38,436 nucleotides of DNA from contig JADNYV010000325.1 of the NCBI GenBank assembly GCA_015501055.1, forward strand, positions 1-38,436, read 5' to 3'. The translations under genes were made by a program, and so were the position numbers. The DNA comes from Mucidula mucida. Taxonomy: Eukaryota > Basidiomycota > Agaricomycetes > Agaricales > Physalacriaceae. Shown here piece after piece: positions 20,692 to 30,824 of this stretch; position 1 is the first letter of the stretch, and each line of letters opens with the position of its first letter. The notes under the pieces were generated by a model, which made no database searches, was not told where the DNA came from, and saw nothing but the letters and a program-made list of their open reading frames with translations.

Positions 20692-23600
20692 ATGCAAGGT
20701 GTTTGCCCGGGTTGCCGCCATGAGCTGCATTCATGTATATGTGGTCCAGTCGAGCGGCCTCTCGGGCCACCATTGCAATTACCTCCCGGATTTACTAGTC
20801 TGGAGCAATACTCCGCCTGGTACTACAACGTCTACATGCCGTCGCAGGCGCCGCCTCAAGGACCCCACGCATATGGACCATTTCCCGCTCAGCAGCACCC
20901 TGGGCCATCCTCCATTCCATTTCCATCCTCAGGCCCAGGGACGTCAGCCCAATTGAACGACATCACCAATGCTGGCACCAACACTTCTTCGCGTCAAAAA
21001 CGCCCTCGTCAAACAGCCACCTCTGCATCATCGACTGCCACTGCTAATTCTCACGCGCCGAAACGTACTCGCGTCAATGCTGGCGCAGGTCGTCCAAGAA
21101 CAACACACTCGCAGCCTGCAGGAGCTGACACGCCGTCGCAATCTCATCCATCCGCTAATGAATCTGGCGGACCAGCCGTACCGGGTGTCGGGCCAATCAC
21201 TGAGGATGAACATTCCATTCCTCGTGCATTCTCTTCTGGCACGCACTTCGAGTCGATCGCTCGCAAGCCCAAGGCCAACATTCGTGCCGATGCAGCTACC
21301 GATGTCTGGTATTTCGTTCGTGGTCTTACATCTCCGGATCCCGTATCGCTGCCGGAGGCTGAGCCATGCTCAAAAACCTATCCCTCCCGGAAAGAGTTTA
21401 GTCACCTGGGCTGTAAACTGTGCAAGTAGGTTATCTATTCTTCTCTCAATTCAGCAACTGATTTTTATTACCAGGGACTGGACGACATGGGCTAACGTTG
21501 ATGGACAATCCAAGACGATCCGAAAGCATATGGAGAAGGAACACGGTGATCTTTGGCGGACGTCGGTGTGGAATCTTAAGCTGAAAGGGTGGCAAACTGT
21601 CCTTAGGCCGGAGGATATCGCACAGGATCCACCTAGCGAGCAGGAGAAGTTCTCTATCAAGGGTTTCTACAAACGCTTGATCAGGTGGATTGCTGTCGAC
21701 GATCAGGTCAAAGATTTATCTTGCCGATGCTTTCTATTTGCTAATGCTGTCTTCAGTCTCTCGATGTTGTCGATTCGCCCGAACTTCGCGACCTCTTACT
21801 ATTTCTCGGACAGGAACATATAACCAAGAAGGACCTCCCGCATCGCACAAAGCTCACGGACATGATCTTTGAGGCCTTCGAGAAGGAGTATAAGGCGATT
21901 ATCGACCGCATTCAGAACGCCATGGGACGCGTGTCATTTACGTCCGATATATGGTCGCGTAAAAACCTCCAATCCTATATGGCAATCACGGCGCACTATA
22001 TCATGTGTGATGCCAGTGGTCGTTTAGTTCTTCGTACCGATTTGGTGGCATTCCGAGGCCTGGACGAGAGCCATACAGGTGTGAACCTTGCGAAGGTTTT
22101 CCTTGACGTGATGAAGGAGATCGGAACTCTCAACAAGGTCAGTGATTGTCGATGTCTTTGTGATGTGATGTTGAATTGTTGCGTAGATCGGTCTCATCAC
22201 CCTTGATAACGCCAGCAATAATAATACGATGATGGACGACATGGCGAAGGAACTTGGAAAGCTTGATATCCCTTTCAGTGTCGAGGGTAATCGTATTCGG
22301 TAAGCATAGTCTTCTTCATGTTACTTGCAACTGACTTGAATTTTAGTTGTTTCCCCCACGTCGTTAACATCGCCGTGAAGCACGGTCTTAAACATTGTAC
22401 GGTGCTTCCTTGGAACGATCCGGATCTGCCTCTCGAGAATTATAACGACGAGATTGTCAAGTCAATTGAACTCGTCAACGATACGATCTATTGTGCTGCT
22501 TTGGAGAGTGATACTGTTGCATCTGCGCGCAAAGTGGTTGAGAAGCTCCGGGCCTCCGATGGGCGGCGAAAGGAACTTCGTGCCACTATCGTTGAGGGCA
22601 ATCTCTCTGGTGGTTGGGGTAATCCTCCTGTTGCGATTGATCTCTTGCAACTATTGAAGGATGTCGACACGCGATGGTCATCGACATTCTTGATGATTGA
22701 CCGGGTTATCGAACTTGATCTTGTAAGTCAAATTTGGATGGGCTATGACTTCGACTCACCTCCTTGCTAGCCCGTTCAACGCATGATGGCCAATAGCGAT
22801 GATCTTGCGATGTATGCGCTCTCGGAGATGGAGCTGACTGTTCTACGCGACATTCGTGAATTTCTGTCATATGCCCATCAGGTTCAAGAGCTCGTCTCTG
22901 CCGAGCAGACACCGACACTGTCCATCGTTATTCCTCTGTATGAGGAGCTGCTCACAAAGCTTCGTCGCCTCACAAAGGAAATTCCCAAGCTCCGACATGC
23001 CATTGAAGCTTCGATCAACAAGCTCGAAGAGTATCTGGCATACTCCCGCAAGGCGAAGATCTACAATCTCGCGATTGGTGAGTCTATATCTGTGTTGACA
23101 ACATCGTATTAATTGTTTCTAGTCCTAAATCCGACTATGAAGTTCAAGTGGATCCGAGACAACTGGTCCTTCGGCGATTATTCAGCTGCTCGAACTCAAG
23201 TCCGTGAAGCAGTGCGTACCATCTCTTCTGGTAAAATTCGAGATTAACGAGGTTCTTATAGATGCTCAAATTTCGACGATCCGATCGTGCAGCCCGCATG
23301 GCATCGGCACCTACGACACCAGTTCGTAGAACTGTCAGTGTATCTTCCATCCCCTCTGCTAGCCGGAAGCAGAAGTCAGGTTTAGCTCGATTCCGTGCAA
23401 TGGGCCAGCGTCAGAGCAACCCAAATGTCATGGCTCAAACACCGCCACTACCCGACTCTCCTGCGGTGCAGCAGCAACTTGAGATGGATGACAAGAATGC
23501 CGTTGATCATGAACTGGCCAAGTATGAGGAGGAAGGTATCCTTGGGGAGGCCCCGCCAAACGCCACGGAGGAGGAGGAAGAGGCCGCGGCCATTGCGCTC

Positions 23601-24003
23601 GAGGATTTTGACATTGTCGCGCACTGGGGAGTAAGTAGCCCTTGACATCTCCGATTTCAGAGCTAACACTTTTGTCTAGGAGCGACGTGCCAAACTCCCG
23701 TTGTTGTTCCGACTTGCAATGGATGTTTTACCTGCTCAGGCATCAGCTGTCCCTTGCGAACGTGTCTTTTCGTCAAGTAAAGAGACGGATGGTCTCCGAC
23801 GTGCTGCTATTTCACCTATTCTAATGGAAGTTCTCCAGATACTTAAATTTTCGTTCCGTGCAGACCGTTTATCATTCTTTGGTGACCTTGTTTGTACCTC
23901 AGAGGAGTTGGAGGTGATTAATATTCCTCCATCTACCATAGAACACCTTATAAGCCATGGTCAAATCAATGACCTTTGGAAACTGATTAATTCTGCTGTC
24001 TAG
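20692..24003 (+). CDS. hAT transposase with BED-type zinc finger, 974 aa, 9 exons
   Basis: Exons: 20692-21425, 21475-21706, 21757-22137, 22187-22299, 22347-22722, 22771-23077, 23123-23211, 23262-23630, 23680-24003. All introns are GT-AG and the total is 975 codons with stop. Residues 1-20 contain a CPGCRHELHSCIC cysteine cluster. Residues about 30-220 are Pro/Ser/Thr-rich with a basic patch (KRTRVNAG) that could be a nuclear signal. Residues about 242-270 form a C2H2 finger of BED type (CKLC, then HMEKEH). The catalytic core has Asp386 (FTSDIW) and Asp456 (TLDNAS), with CFPHVVNIAV after it. Glu894 in CERVFS lies in the hAT C-terminal dimerisation region, residues about 868-940. No stop or frameshift was found, so the enzyme could be active. 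Confidence 0.95.
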
Positions 24004-24180
24004 TGTTACCTCTACTTACCTAATATAGATTGTTCATACTTCGTATAATACTTCTCATATTCACTTATGTGTATAGTACTTTATCGAATGCTATTCTGAG
24101 TCCACGAACGAGATGTTGAAGACTTGGTGAAGACGACAAGCTCTCAGTACATGCCGTTGTGCCGACTTGCCATTTTGGGT

Positions 24181-24402
24181 CTTGGGCTTGAGGCAGCTTG
24201 ATCTGAACTCGTTGTCCACTCGTTCCAAACAAGCCAGCTCACCCGGGTCTTCTCGCTCGATCTGAGCTCGACTCGACTCGCGGCAGCACTACTTGGGCTT
24301 GAGGCAGCTTGATCTGAACTCGTTGTCCACTCGTTCCAAACAAGCCAGCTCACCCGGGTCTTCTCGCTCGATCTGAGCTCGACTCGACTCGCGGCAGCAC
24401 TA
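24181..24402. repeat. Tandem duplication of the hAT 3' terminus, 2 x 111 bp
   Basis: 24181-24291 and 24292-24402 appear identical base for base. Each copy ends in GCGGCAGCACTA, the terminal inverted repeat, so the element has two possible right ends. The left copy is not followed by the target duplication, which shows that the outer end was used in the last insertion. Confidence 0.95.
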
Positions 24403-24410
24403 CATGTTCA

Positions 24411-24487
24411 CGCCAAATTTAAACTCCGATTTACCTGGCCTACTGTATCGACGCTTGCTCATACTAGTAGGTCAGGTTACCTGGCTA
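24411..24487 (-). repeat. Outer part of the MULE-like right terminal inverted repeat
   Basis: Exact reverse complement of 19465-19541 by eye. It is separated from its inner part at 20201-20267 by the hAT insertion. Confidence 0.95.
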
Positions 24488-25076
24488 GGCATCGTTGCTT
24501 AAAACAAGGTCCCGAAGCCTATGTGAGTCGATGTCACCAATCTCTGCTCGACGATGGGTGGCTGGATAGGGCGTACCCAATTCAAATGAAAATTCGCGTG
24601 TCTGGGAAAGAGAGTTGACGTGACCGGTATAGCGATTCGTCGGTATGGGCGTGTACGCTGCATCCTGCGTTGCGAAACTCATGGGCGCATCGATGGCTTT
24701 CTTGAACATCTAGAGGAAGCTTGAGAATGAACTGAAACGAGAAGAAGCAGCATACCGTCTCATTCAAGCAAGTCGGTACAGCTGGGGTTGCCCCACCATA
24801 GACAGCTCCGTCGACTTGCATTATATCCGCCGGAATAGGCTCGATGTTCCCACTGTGATTCCGGAGGCCTACTGGGATTGGCCGGAGAGCAAGCGAATCT
24901 GCCAACGCTTGGTTGCACAGAGTCGTATTCGTCCTGACACTTGAGGATATGGGCGTCCTCCTCTGTTTGCGATCTATCGCAAACAGAGCCGTGCTTCTTG
25001 AGGATTTGAGCTGGAGTGAGAAAGACCAGCGGGGCCATGCGCTTTGTGGTTCTCCCAGGGAACGATACTCAGTCAA
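24488..25076 (-). pseudogene. Upstream half of a host gene split by nested transposons
   Basis: The minus strand has a coding stretch ending at 24756 with a GTATGC donor (reading ADSLALRPIPVGLRNHSG, then PTCLNET), an intron to 24710 ending CTAG, and an exon from 24709 (MFKKAIDAPMSF, then YTGHVNSLSQTREF) that runs to the target duplication and breaks off after LVLSNDA at the MULE-like element. The same frame resumes at 19464. The 5' end is unclear: another open stretch at 25432-25202 (MLVQLTKTRSRLNLGL) may be its first exon. I do not recognise the protein family. The gene is now cut by 5 kb of transposon sequence in an exon and is expected to be inactive. Confidence 0.65.
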
Positions 25077-25534
25077 CGTGGCGTCGACAGAGAGTTTTTT
25101 GACCTTGGAACTTGTGGTCCATCAGTGAGAAAGCAGAAGTACGGTCCTTGCTCACCATTCTAGATGTACTGAAGGAACGTCCGACTACAACACGCAGAAG
25201 CCTATTGACCTAGTAAGCTCGGAACTGGTTGTGCTTGGAAAAGTTGCGGTTCTTCCTGTGCTGTAGCAGCATGTCGGTCGAAGTTTCTCTCAGTGGGGAG
25301 CAAGGACATGAAGATGCCAATGGTGGTTGATGTGCAAGGACTTGGCTTCCGGTCCGAGATGTCCGCTTTCTTGCCACCGCGATACAGACCGAGATTCAAG
25401 CGCGACCGAGTTTTTGTAAGTTGAACAAGCATATTGGTACATATATCTTATATGGAAAGAAGAGTAAGAAATAAGAGTCCAAGTCGAATAGTATCTCTAT
25501 AGGAGCAAACTAAGTAGAAAACAATCGGAACAAT
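25077..25534. other. Possible first exon(s) of the split host gene
   Basis: A 76-codon minus-strand frame at 25432-25202 looks protein-like and ends near a weak GTCAAT donor. Between it and 25076 a short frame reads SKDRTSAFSLMDH. These may be 5' exons of the gene broken at 24488, but the junctions are not certain. The part next to 25535 is the 3' flank of the F-box gene. Confidence 0.35.
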
Positions 25535-26986
25535 TCAGAGCCAACGTCCTGCCTTGACCAACGCCACAAACGACGATTGTTCACGGCAAAGGGGGAAGAT
25601 GTTCCGAATGCAACTCCATCCTTTCTCGACCAGTTCGTCCGCAGTGTGTGTAGGAGGCGGCGCTCTTTGCATGGGCCTGTATCTCTCATCGAACATCCCG
25701 ACACGAGCCTCCACAGTAAGATCTTCCCTGCACAAGCCATCGTCGGCGGCAGAAGTCGGCACATCGATACCTTCAAACGACATGTCTGCCACGTTCAGAT
25801 TCATCGTGACCTGGACGTGCTTGAGAGGCAGATCATGTATCGAGTGCATCGTAGAATGAAGCCATGTCCGATACGACACCCATGTCCTTGGCCAGAAATC
25901 ATTATCACATATAACCTGGAGATGCAAAGTGCGCAGCGAGATGCATGCACTGAGATCGGGCTGGAAGAGAATGCCGGATGATCTCCAACACTCTCTCGCC
26001 CGCCAACGGAAGGTCAAATGAACTACGTTGGGCACGCTTGCCAGAAGTTGTTTCAGCAAGAAAAACTCCGGATTGTCATCACTCGACTCGTCGTTCTGCC
26101 TCATAGTGCAGCTGTAGTATATCTCGAGCGACAAAAGCTTGCTCAGCATTTCTGATAGCGCTGGCAACATGATCCAAGAGAGTGCGCCCCTTGCTTCGTC
26201 AAGGTCAAGAGTAAGATGGCGGGGAGAAGAGGGGATAGGCTGAAAATGGTGGGGGAAAAGAGTCTCCTTGACTCCTCGGCTCCAATCGCAAATTTGTACA
26301 AGGGGACCAAATGTGCGGGGGAAGTAAGCTGAACCGTGCAAAAGCAGAATGTACGACTTTGACGCATTGTTTGGCATTCCGTGTCGGGAGGGCCAATCAA
26401 CGCCATTTATACGCAGATATTCGAGCCTTGGCATTGTGGAGAGGAACGAATGCAACAATGGAGGGCCTCCATAGAATTTTGCCTCGTCCAAGACCACAGT
26501 GCGGACCGATGAAAGAAAAGTTGACCGGCAGCGCAAAGACGCCCAAACGGACAGTGCGTACAAATTGACCTCTATCAGCCGCAATTCCTCGACCTCTTCG
26601 AAGTACCGCAGAATTGGGACTGTAACGCTTTCGTCATCCATCGCTCCCGGATTTGAGACTATGCGCCAGGCGCACATAAATATCACAAGGTCGATATGCC
26701 TTGCGTTGAAAGTCAACGTGCGTATCCTGCGGGGTATCAAAGCAGGCGCGCGCGTTTTCAACAGCAGCGCCAGCTTCTTGATGCAGCGTGGGGTGCCGCA
26801 AGCGTGAGTGTCAAGTCTTGGATTGCGGCAGACATTTATGGATATGTCCTGGAATAAGGAGGGACGGGCGCAGGCTAGAAACGCCTTGTTGACCAGACTG
26901 AGCTGGTAAAGAGCGTGTTTGTCGGAGTCTTCAGCGAGGAGGTCGACGATGTCGTGGATCAGCTCCGCGGGCAGACGTCCCCACAT
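25535..26986 (-). CDS. F-box protein, intronless, 483 aa (paralogue A)
   Basis: Begins MWGRLPAELIHDIVDLL; residues about 4-50 are an F-box-like motif continuing into LYQLSLVNKAFLACARPSLFQDISI. The remainder consists of leucine-rich segments (PILRYFEEVEELRLIEV, SVRTVVLD, LASVPNVVHLTF, SLRTLHLQV) without strict repeats, typical of Agaricomycete F-box proteins. These proteins are expected to bring substrates to SCF ubiquitin ligases through Skp1. I place the start at 26986, although an in-frame ATG lies at 27019, because the upstream reading frame is not shared with paralogue B: the two sequences differ there by seven bases. Roughly 480 aligned residues with many identities link it to 30825-32258. 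Substrate unknown. Confidence 0.85.
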   Translation of the reverse strand: MWGRLPAELIHDIVDLLAEDSDKHALYQLSLVNKAFLACARPSLFQDISINVCRNPRLDTHACGTPRCIKKLALLLKTRAPALIPRRIRTLTFNARHIDLVIFMCAWRIVSNPGAMDDESVTVPILRYFEEVEELRLIEVNLYALSVWASLRCRSTFLSSVRTVVLDEAKFYGGPPLLHSFLSTMPRLEYLRINGVDWPSRHGMPNNASKSYILLLHGSAYFPRTFGPLVQICDWSRGVKETLFPHHFQPIPSSPRHLTLDLDEARGALSWIMLPALSEMLSKLLSLEIYYSCTMRQNDESSDDNPEFFLLKQLLASVPNVVHLTFRWRARECWRSSGILFQPDLSACISLRTLHLQVICDNDFWPRTWVSYRTWLHSTMHSIHDLPLKHVQVTMNLNVADMSFEGIDVPTSAADDGLCREDLTVEARVGMFDERYRPMQRAPPPTHTADELVEKGWSCIRNIFPLCREQSSFVALVKAGRWL

Positions 26987-27041
26987 TGTTGCTGAGGGAA
27001 GAGAATGAGGAATAGCCATTGTCAGTGAAGATTTATATAGC

Positions 27042-27324
27042 CTACCTGTGCTGTGCAGTGTGGCTCCAGATACCTCACATTAGAGGACGTAGAGCGGCGT
27101 GAGGAACGTACAGTAACAGCCTTTCGCGTAAACTGCCCAGTCATCAGCAGCCGTGGGCCATGGGCCACGGACCACAGCTTGGACATACATGAAGTAATCG
27201 AGGCTCCTGGCAGTGCTGACATTCATTCATATTTTCAAACCCCGACCGATAACCTTATACCTTTAGATGCTTCCGCTGCTTTAATATCCCACCGCCCCTT
27301 GTGGCCCTTAATAATTGGAATGAA
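27042..27324 (-). repeat. Upstream repeat of the F-box genes, copy 1
   Basis: A non-coding segment shared with 32322-32591 and 37027-37270, including TGCCCAGTCAT, CGTGGGCCATGGG and GTGCTGACATTCATTCATAT. It starts about 55 bp upstream of the paralogue A start codon, so it probably contains the promoter. Its far end meets the decayed F-box C-terminal piece at 27325. Confidence 0.85.
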
Positions 27325-28275
27325 CGGTCCATTTTCTGCCGCAACCCCCGCATGCCCTCCAGAACTTTTCGTCGGTTACCCTCCATTACGAATGCCGAGG
27401 AAAACAACGAGAGACAACCATCCCCGCATGATGAGAGCGCGAAGAGCGGTTCTCTGTTGGGCCGGTGATCCTCCGCCTGCATCAATTCAAGAGACATTGA
27501 CTCGGGCAGGAGGGTATCAGCAGACAGCTGCTCAAAAAGCCCTTGTCGAACAGGTGGCACCAAATTAGCTTCTATGGCCTGCAATTGGTCCATGTCACGG
27601 AGCGCGTCAACGACGGTGTCCGCCAACGCACCGGAGGAATTCAGGCAGCATGAGGAGCGGGATTCACCAATCGGTTGCAATATGAACTGTGAGATCTTCG
27701 AGAGTGGGAACAGAAACATTGCCAAGAAAGGCAGGCAGGGTGTAGTTTCGGGATTGCGAAAGAACGAGGGTCGGAATATGGAGAGAGTAAGACAGCTCAA
27801 AGCAGAGCACTCGTACTACCGCAACAATCGAGAATGACGGTGGTCAGGGAAAGAGCCGCACTAAAAATGTTGGGTAGATTCGTCGTGTTGTGAGCATCCT
27901 TGATCGGCAGCGTAAGGGAGTCGACAATGGGAGCGTTCAATTGCTTCAATGAAAGGAAAGATCTTCCAACAGTCGAGCGTCTACTCGCTGCACAAGGAAC
28001 GCCGCATGCTTGCACTGCGCAAAGATGCCAATATGGTGCTCGTAAGTTCGTCCTTCATCATATGCAAGAGGGTGGGGTTTTTGGCCGCTTCTAGTGCGTT
28101 GATGGAGATTAGAATCCATACGAATCGTTAGAGACTGGTACACAGTCACATCAGTGATGCGGGTGTAGGGTGCAAAGCAGGTGAGGTGTTCGGCCGACGG
28201 CCATGGAAGTGTCGCACTTTAGAGCAGACAAGGCTGGCGGAAAGCGAAGTTTATATTCGTCCTGTTGAGAGGAAT
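27325..28275 (-). pseudogene. Decayed F-box gene of the second family
   Basis: 28275-28131 aligns with the N-terminal part of the second F-box family (FPPALSALK in place of PLSLSLVCSK in a shifted frame). 27600-27325 carries the C-terminal part: LRDMDQLQAIEANLVPP, LFEQLSADTLLPE, LELMQAED, VLEGMRGLRQ. These correspond to MTDLRVLRVIEAE, LFQEMANGHLLPK, LELVWGEE and VLDCMTSLRQ in the 29082-30652 copy. The middle is not alignable and frames change, so this is a pseudogene. Confidence 0.75.
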
Positions 28276-29081
28276 ATACGCCGAGGAAAGGACAAGAGTA
28301 ACGACTTTGGTAGGGGGTCGGAGGCGACTGAATGGAACGCGTGATGCGATGTATGTCTCTTAGAATGGTGCGTCTCGAGCGCCCTAAGCTATAACTCGAC
28401 ACGCTGGATTTCCTCGGCCAACGTCGCTAACTCGGCGGACAGGTCGCCCAAATTGCTCTATTTGGATGAGGTATCCGTGCTCGAGGGGTTGCACACTAGC
28501 GAAGTCCTCTTCAAATTGACGCGCGACACCTTGGGCATAACTCGACGTTGCTTGTCATGAATTGCGTCGAATGGTTGCTGAAAATATGTTCAATACAGTG
28601 GTAACGAAGGCAATTGAAGGAAGGCTCGCAGTACGCTGTTTACTGGGGGAGTATGGAGTTTCCAGCTAGTGCGCGCGACTTGCTGTGGCTAAGTATACGG
28701 TCCTTGTCAGCAAGGAATACACATAGACTGTAACACAAACACACTTTTTGTTATCGCTTCCTCGACGCCGACGTAGAAGGCAGCCGCCCATGCCCAAATG
28801 ATGGTTTTTGGAAAGACATTCCGGCTGGACCGGGCCGTAAGCACCTTGGTCTTGGCTACGAGGCTGGGACTTCCTTCCGCACCGAAAGTTGACGGATTTC
28901 TACAGATTCAGCCGAGCTGATAGTGATTCCAACCTCAGTGTGTTCGTCAGCCTCTACAATACCCGATCTCACTCAGTCTGAACCTACAGCAAAGAGTCCC
29001 GCTTATCTCCACTTTGCTTCATAATCCTTGTATGTCTTCCTGTTATCGCCGTTTTGGTCTATCTGACGTGCATTGAAGGCA
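28276..29081. other. Intergenic, nothing recognised
   Basis: About 800 bp with no convincing open frame, inverted repeat or RNA gene. Confidence 0.4.
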
Positions 29082-30652
29082 ATGACCTCTGTCGAACTGT
29101 GCGCGAAATGTCACGCCTCAATTACGTTGACCTCATATCCATATTCTTTCCAAGAAGAGGTTGCCAGAGCGTACCAGAACCCCAATGAATCCGAGGCCTC
29201 CTACGTAGAGGAGAGCCTACGCAACCTATCTGGCAGCTCTGGCGCAGGAAATTAGGCGTGTTAAGTGCATGCTTGATGCGCTGAAAACGCATTACTCGCA
29301 TCTCGACACATACATTCAGCGGAGCACCCAGTATATACGCCCTTCTCCCATCCGCCGACTTCCTGCAGAAGTCCTTGGAATCATCTTCGCATCCTCGTGC
29401 ACGTCGTTTCAGCGCAGAGAATACAAAACCCCACTCTCCCTCAGCCTTGTCTGCTCTAAATGGCGTGACATCGCACTCTCTACACCCTTGTTATGGACAC
29501 ATATCTACATTGCGCCTTATTCGGGTGGCCTCGATGTGTACACATATTTCCTTGAACGATGCGGGAATATCCCAATCTCCGTCAAGATCGAAATTCCTCA
29601 CAAGGATCGGCCCTCGGATTTGTATTGTGACGAATACTTTCCATACGAGGAGACCCATGAATATCACGTCGAGCTTGTTCTAGCTGCCTACAGGAACAGT
29701 GCTCAGTGGAAGGTTGCCGAACTTTGTATGAATCAAGCAGACGTCAACCTCCTGAACTCTCCTTTAAGAACCTCAGAGTTCCCTCTCCTAGAGTCTATCA
29801 CATTGGTGAATGATGGACCCGCGGTTGTCCTCAAATCCGGCTTGTTTAGTCAAGCATCTTTGTTGACCAGTTTCACAGTTCTGGATTTCACCGAGGACGA
29901 CCTTGTAGACTTTGGTTGTTACGATGACACCAACTGCGCGAGGTTTGCACTCAGAGGGACATCTTCAGTCTAAATGACGAGTTTGAGGATGGGCAATAAT
30001 CGCACACTTGTTCTTAGGCCCCCAGTTTTCATCGCGGCCACACGACGATGCACCTTCCAGTCACCGTGTCTCCACCCTTGTCCTCGTCTGGTCGAGTTCA
30101 CTCTCAGAGTTTTTTCCAATCTGTCACCATCCCCACCCTCCCGACCGAACCGTAACATTTGGACCCTTTGTCCCTCCAGAGTGGAACGATCCCTTTTCTG
30201 CCCTCCCCGAGTTCTTCGATCGCTCCGGATGCGCACTCCAAACGCTTTCTCTCATCATGCGGGGTCAATATGAAGGGGGCACATCTACGATGCAACCCAC
30301 ACTGGCGGACAGTCTGGTCGCCGTGCTTCATAGCTTGACCGATCTACGGGTATTGCGCGTTATCGAAGCTGAGTCGGGACGGTCGCTTTTGAATGAACGA
30401 CTGTTCCAGGAGATGGCTAATGGTCATCTTCTGCCAAAAGTCACGTCTCTGGAGCTGGTGTGGGGGGAAGAGCGTCAGCCAGAGGACGCTCTTATCCCGA
30501 TGCTCACTTTGCGCTGTGGACGCGGTGGTGCAGCGACGGACGTTCTATCCTCTGTCGTCCTCGGCGTGCGGAATGGAGGTGACCTTCCTGGTGACGTGTT
30601 GGATTGTATGACAAGTCTACGACAGCGCGGTGTTCGAGCAACTCTCTGGTAG
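29082..30652 (+). pseudogene. F-box gene of the second family, several frameshifts
   Basis: The N-terminus from 29082 (MTSVELCAKCHAS) has a CxxC pair. The frame is lost near 29210, between VEES and the coiled-coil part AYATYLAALAQEIRRV, which continues in another frame. From 29269 the F-box follows: PSPIRRLPAEVLGIIFAS, then LSLVCSKWRDIALSTPLLW. Near 29900-30000 there are deletions and stops compared with 35083-36668. One extra T in a T run at about 30110 and one lost base at about 30150 form a compensating pair. The C-terminal leucine-rich part (30190-30652) is open to its stop. The strong protein conservation in each piece suggests a recent loss. It lies convergent with the F-box gene at 30825. 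Confidence 0.8.
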
Positions 30653-30824
30653 GACACTCCGCGACATACTTATTCACTCCAAGTGTATCACTGTACTGTA
30701 TTTCGAGGCTAGCAATTTGCAGGAGAACAGATATAATGAATATAATTCGACGATCTTGACAATAATATGGAATGAAGAGTACATGGACATGAACCATAAC
30801 CAGTAACTATCCAGTAAGAAATAA
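30653..30824. other. Convergent intergenic spacer
   Basis: 172 bp between the 3' ends of the plus-strand F-box pseudogene and the minus-strand F-box gene B. Both 3' UTR regions must lie here. No further feature is seen. Confidence 0.4.

Larger units (their letters stand above)
20268..24402 (+). mobile_element. Complete hAT transposon, 4135 bp
   Basis: The 20-bp terminal inverted repeats, TAGTGCTGCCGYGAGTCGAG, lie at 20268-20287 and 24383-24402 with one mismatch. An 8-bp target duplication, CATGTTCA, flanks the element (20260-20267 and 24403-24410), as is standard for hAT elements. The undisrupted target can be read in the left repeat of the surrounding MULE-like element (around 19545-19552, reverse complement), which proves the insertion. 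The element carries an uninterrupted transposase, so it may be autonomous. The right terminus is doubled (see 24181-24402). Confidence 0.97.
19465..24487. mobile_element. Mutator-like non-autonomous element, split by a hAT insertion
   Basis: The ends are long terminal inverted repeats of about 144 bp beginning TAGCCAGGTAACCTGACC. A perfect 9-bp target duplication, GGCATCGTT, flanks it at 19456-19464 and 24488-24496. Nine-base duplications and long inverted repeats are the signature of Mutator-like elements (MULEs). Without the hAT insertion the element is 880 bp and has no transposase gene, so it is non-autonomous. The inverted repeats are nearly identical, which suggests recent movement. The superfamily rests on duplication length and repeat structure only. 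Confidence 0.9.
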
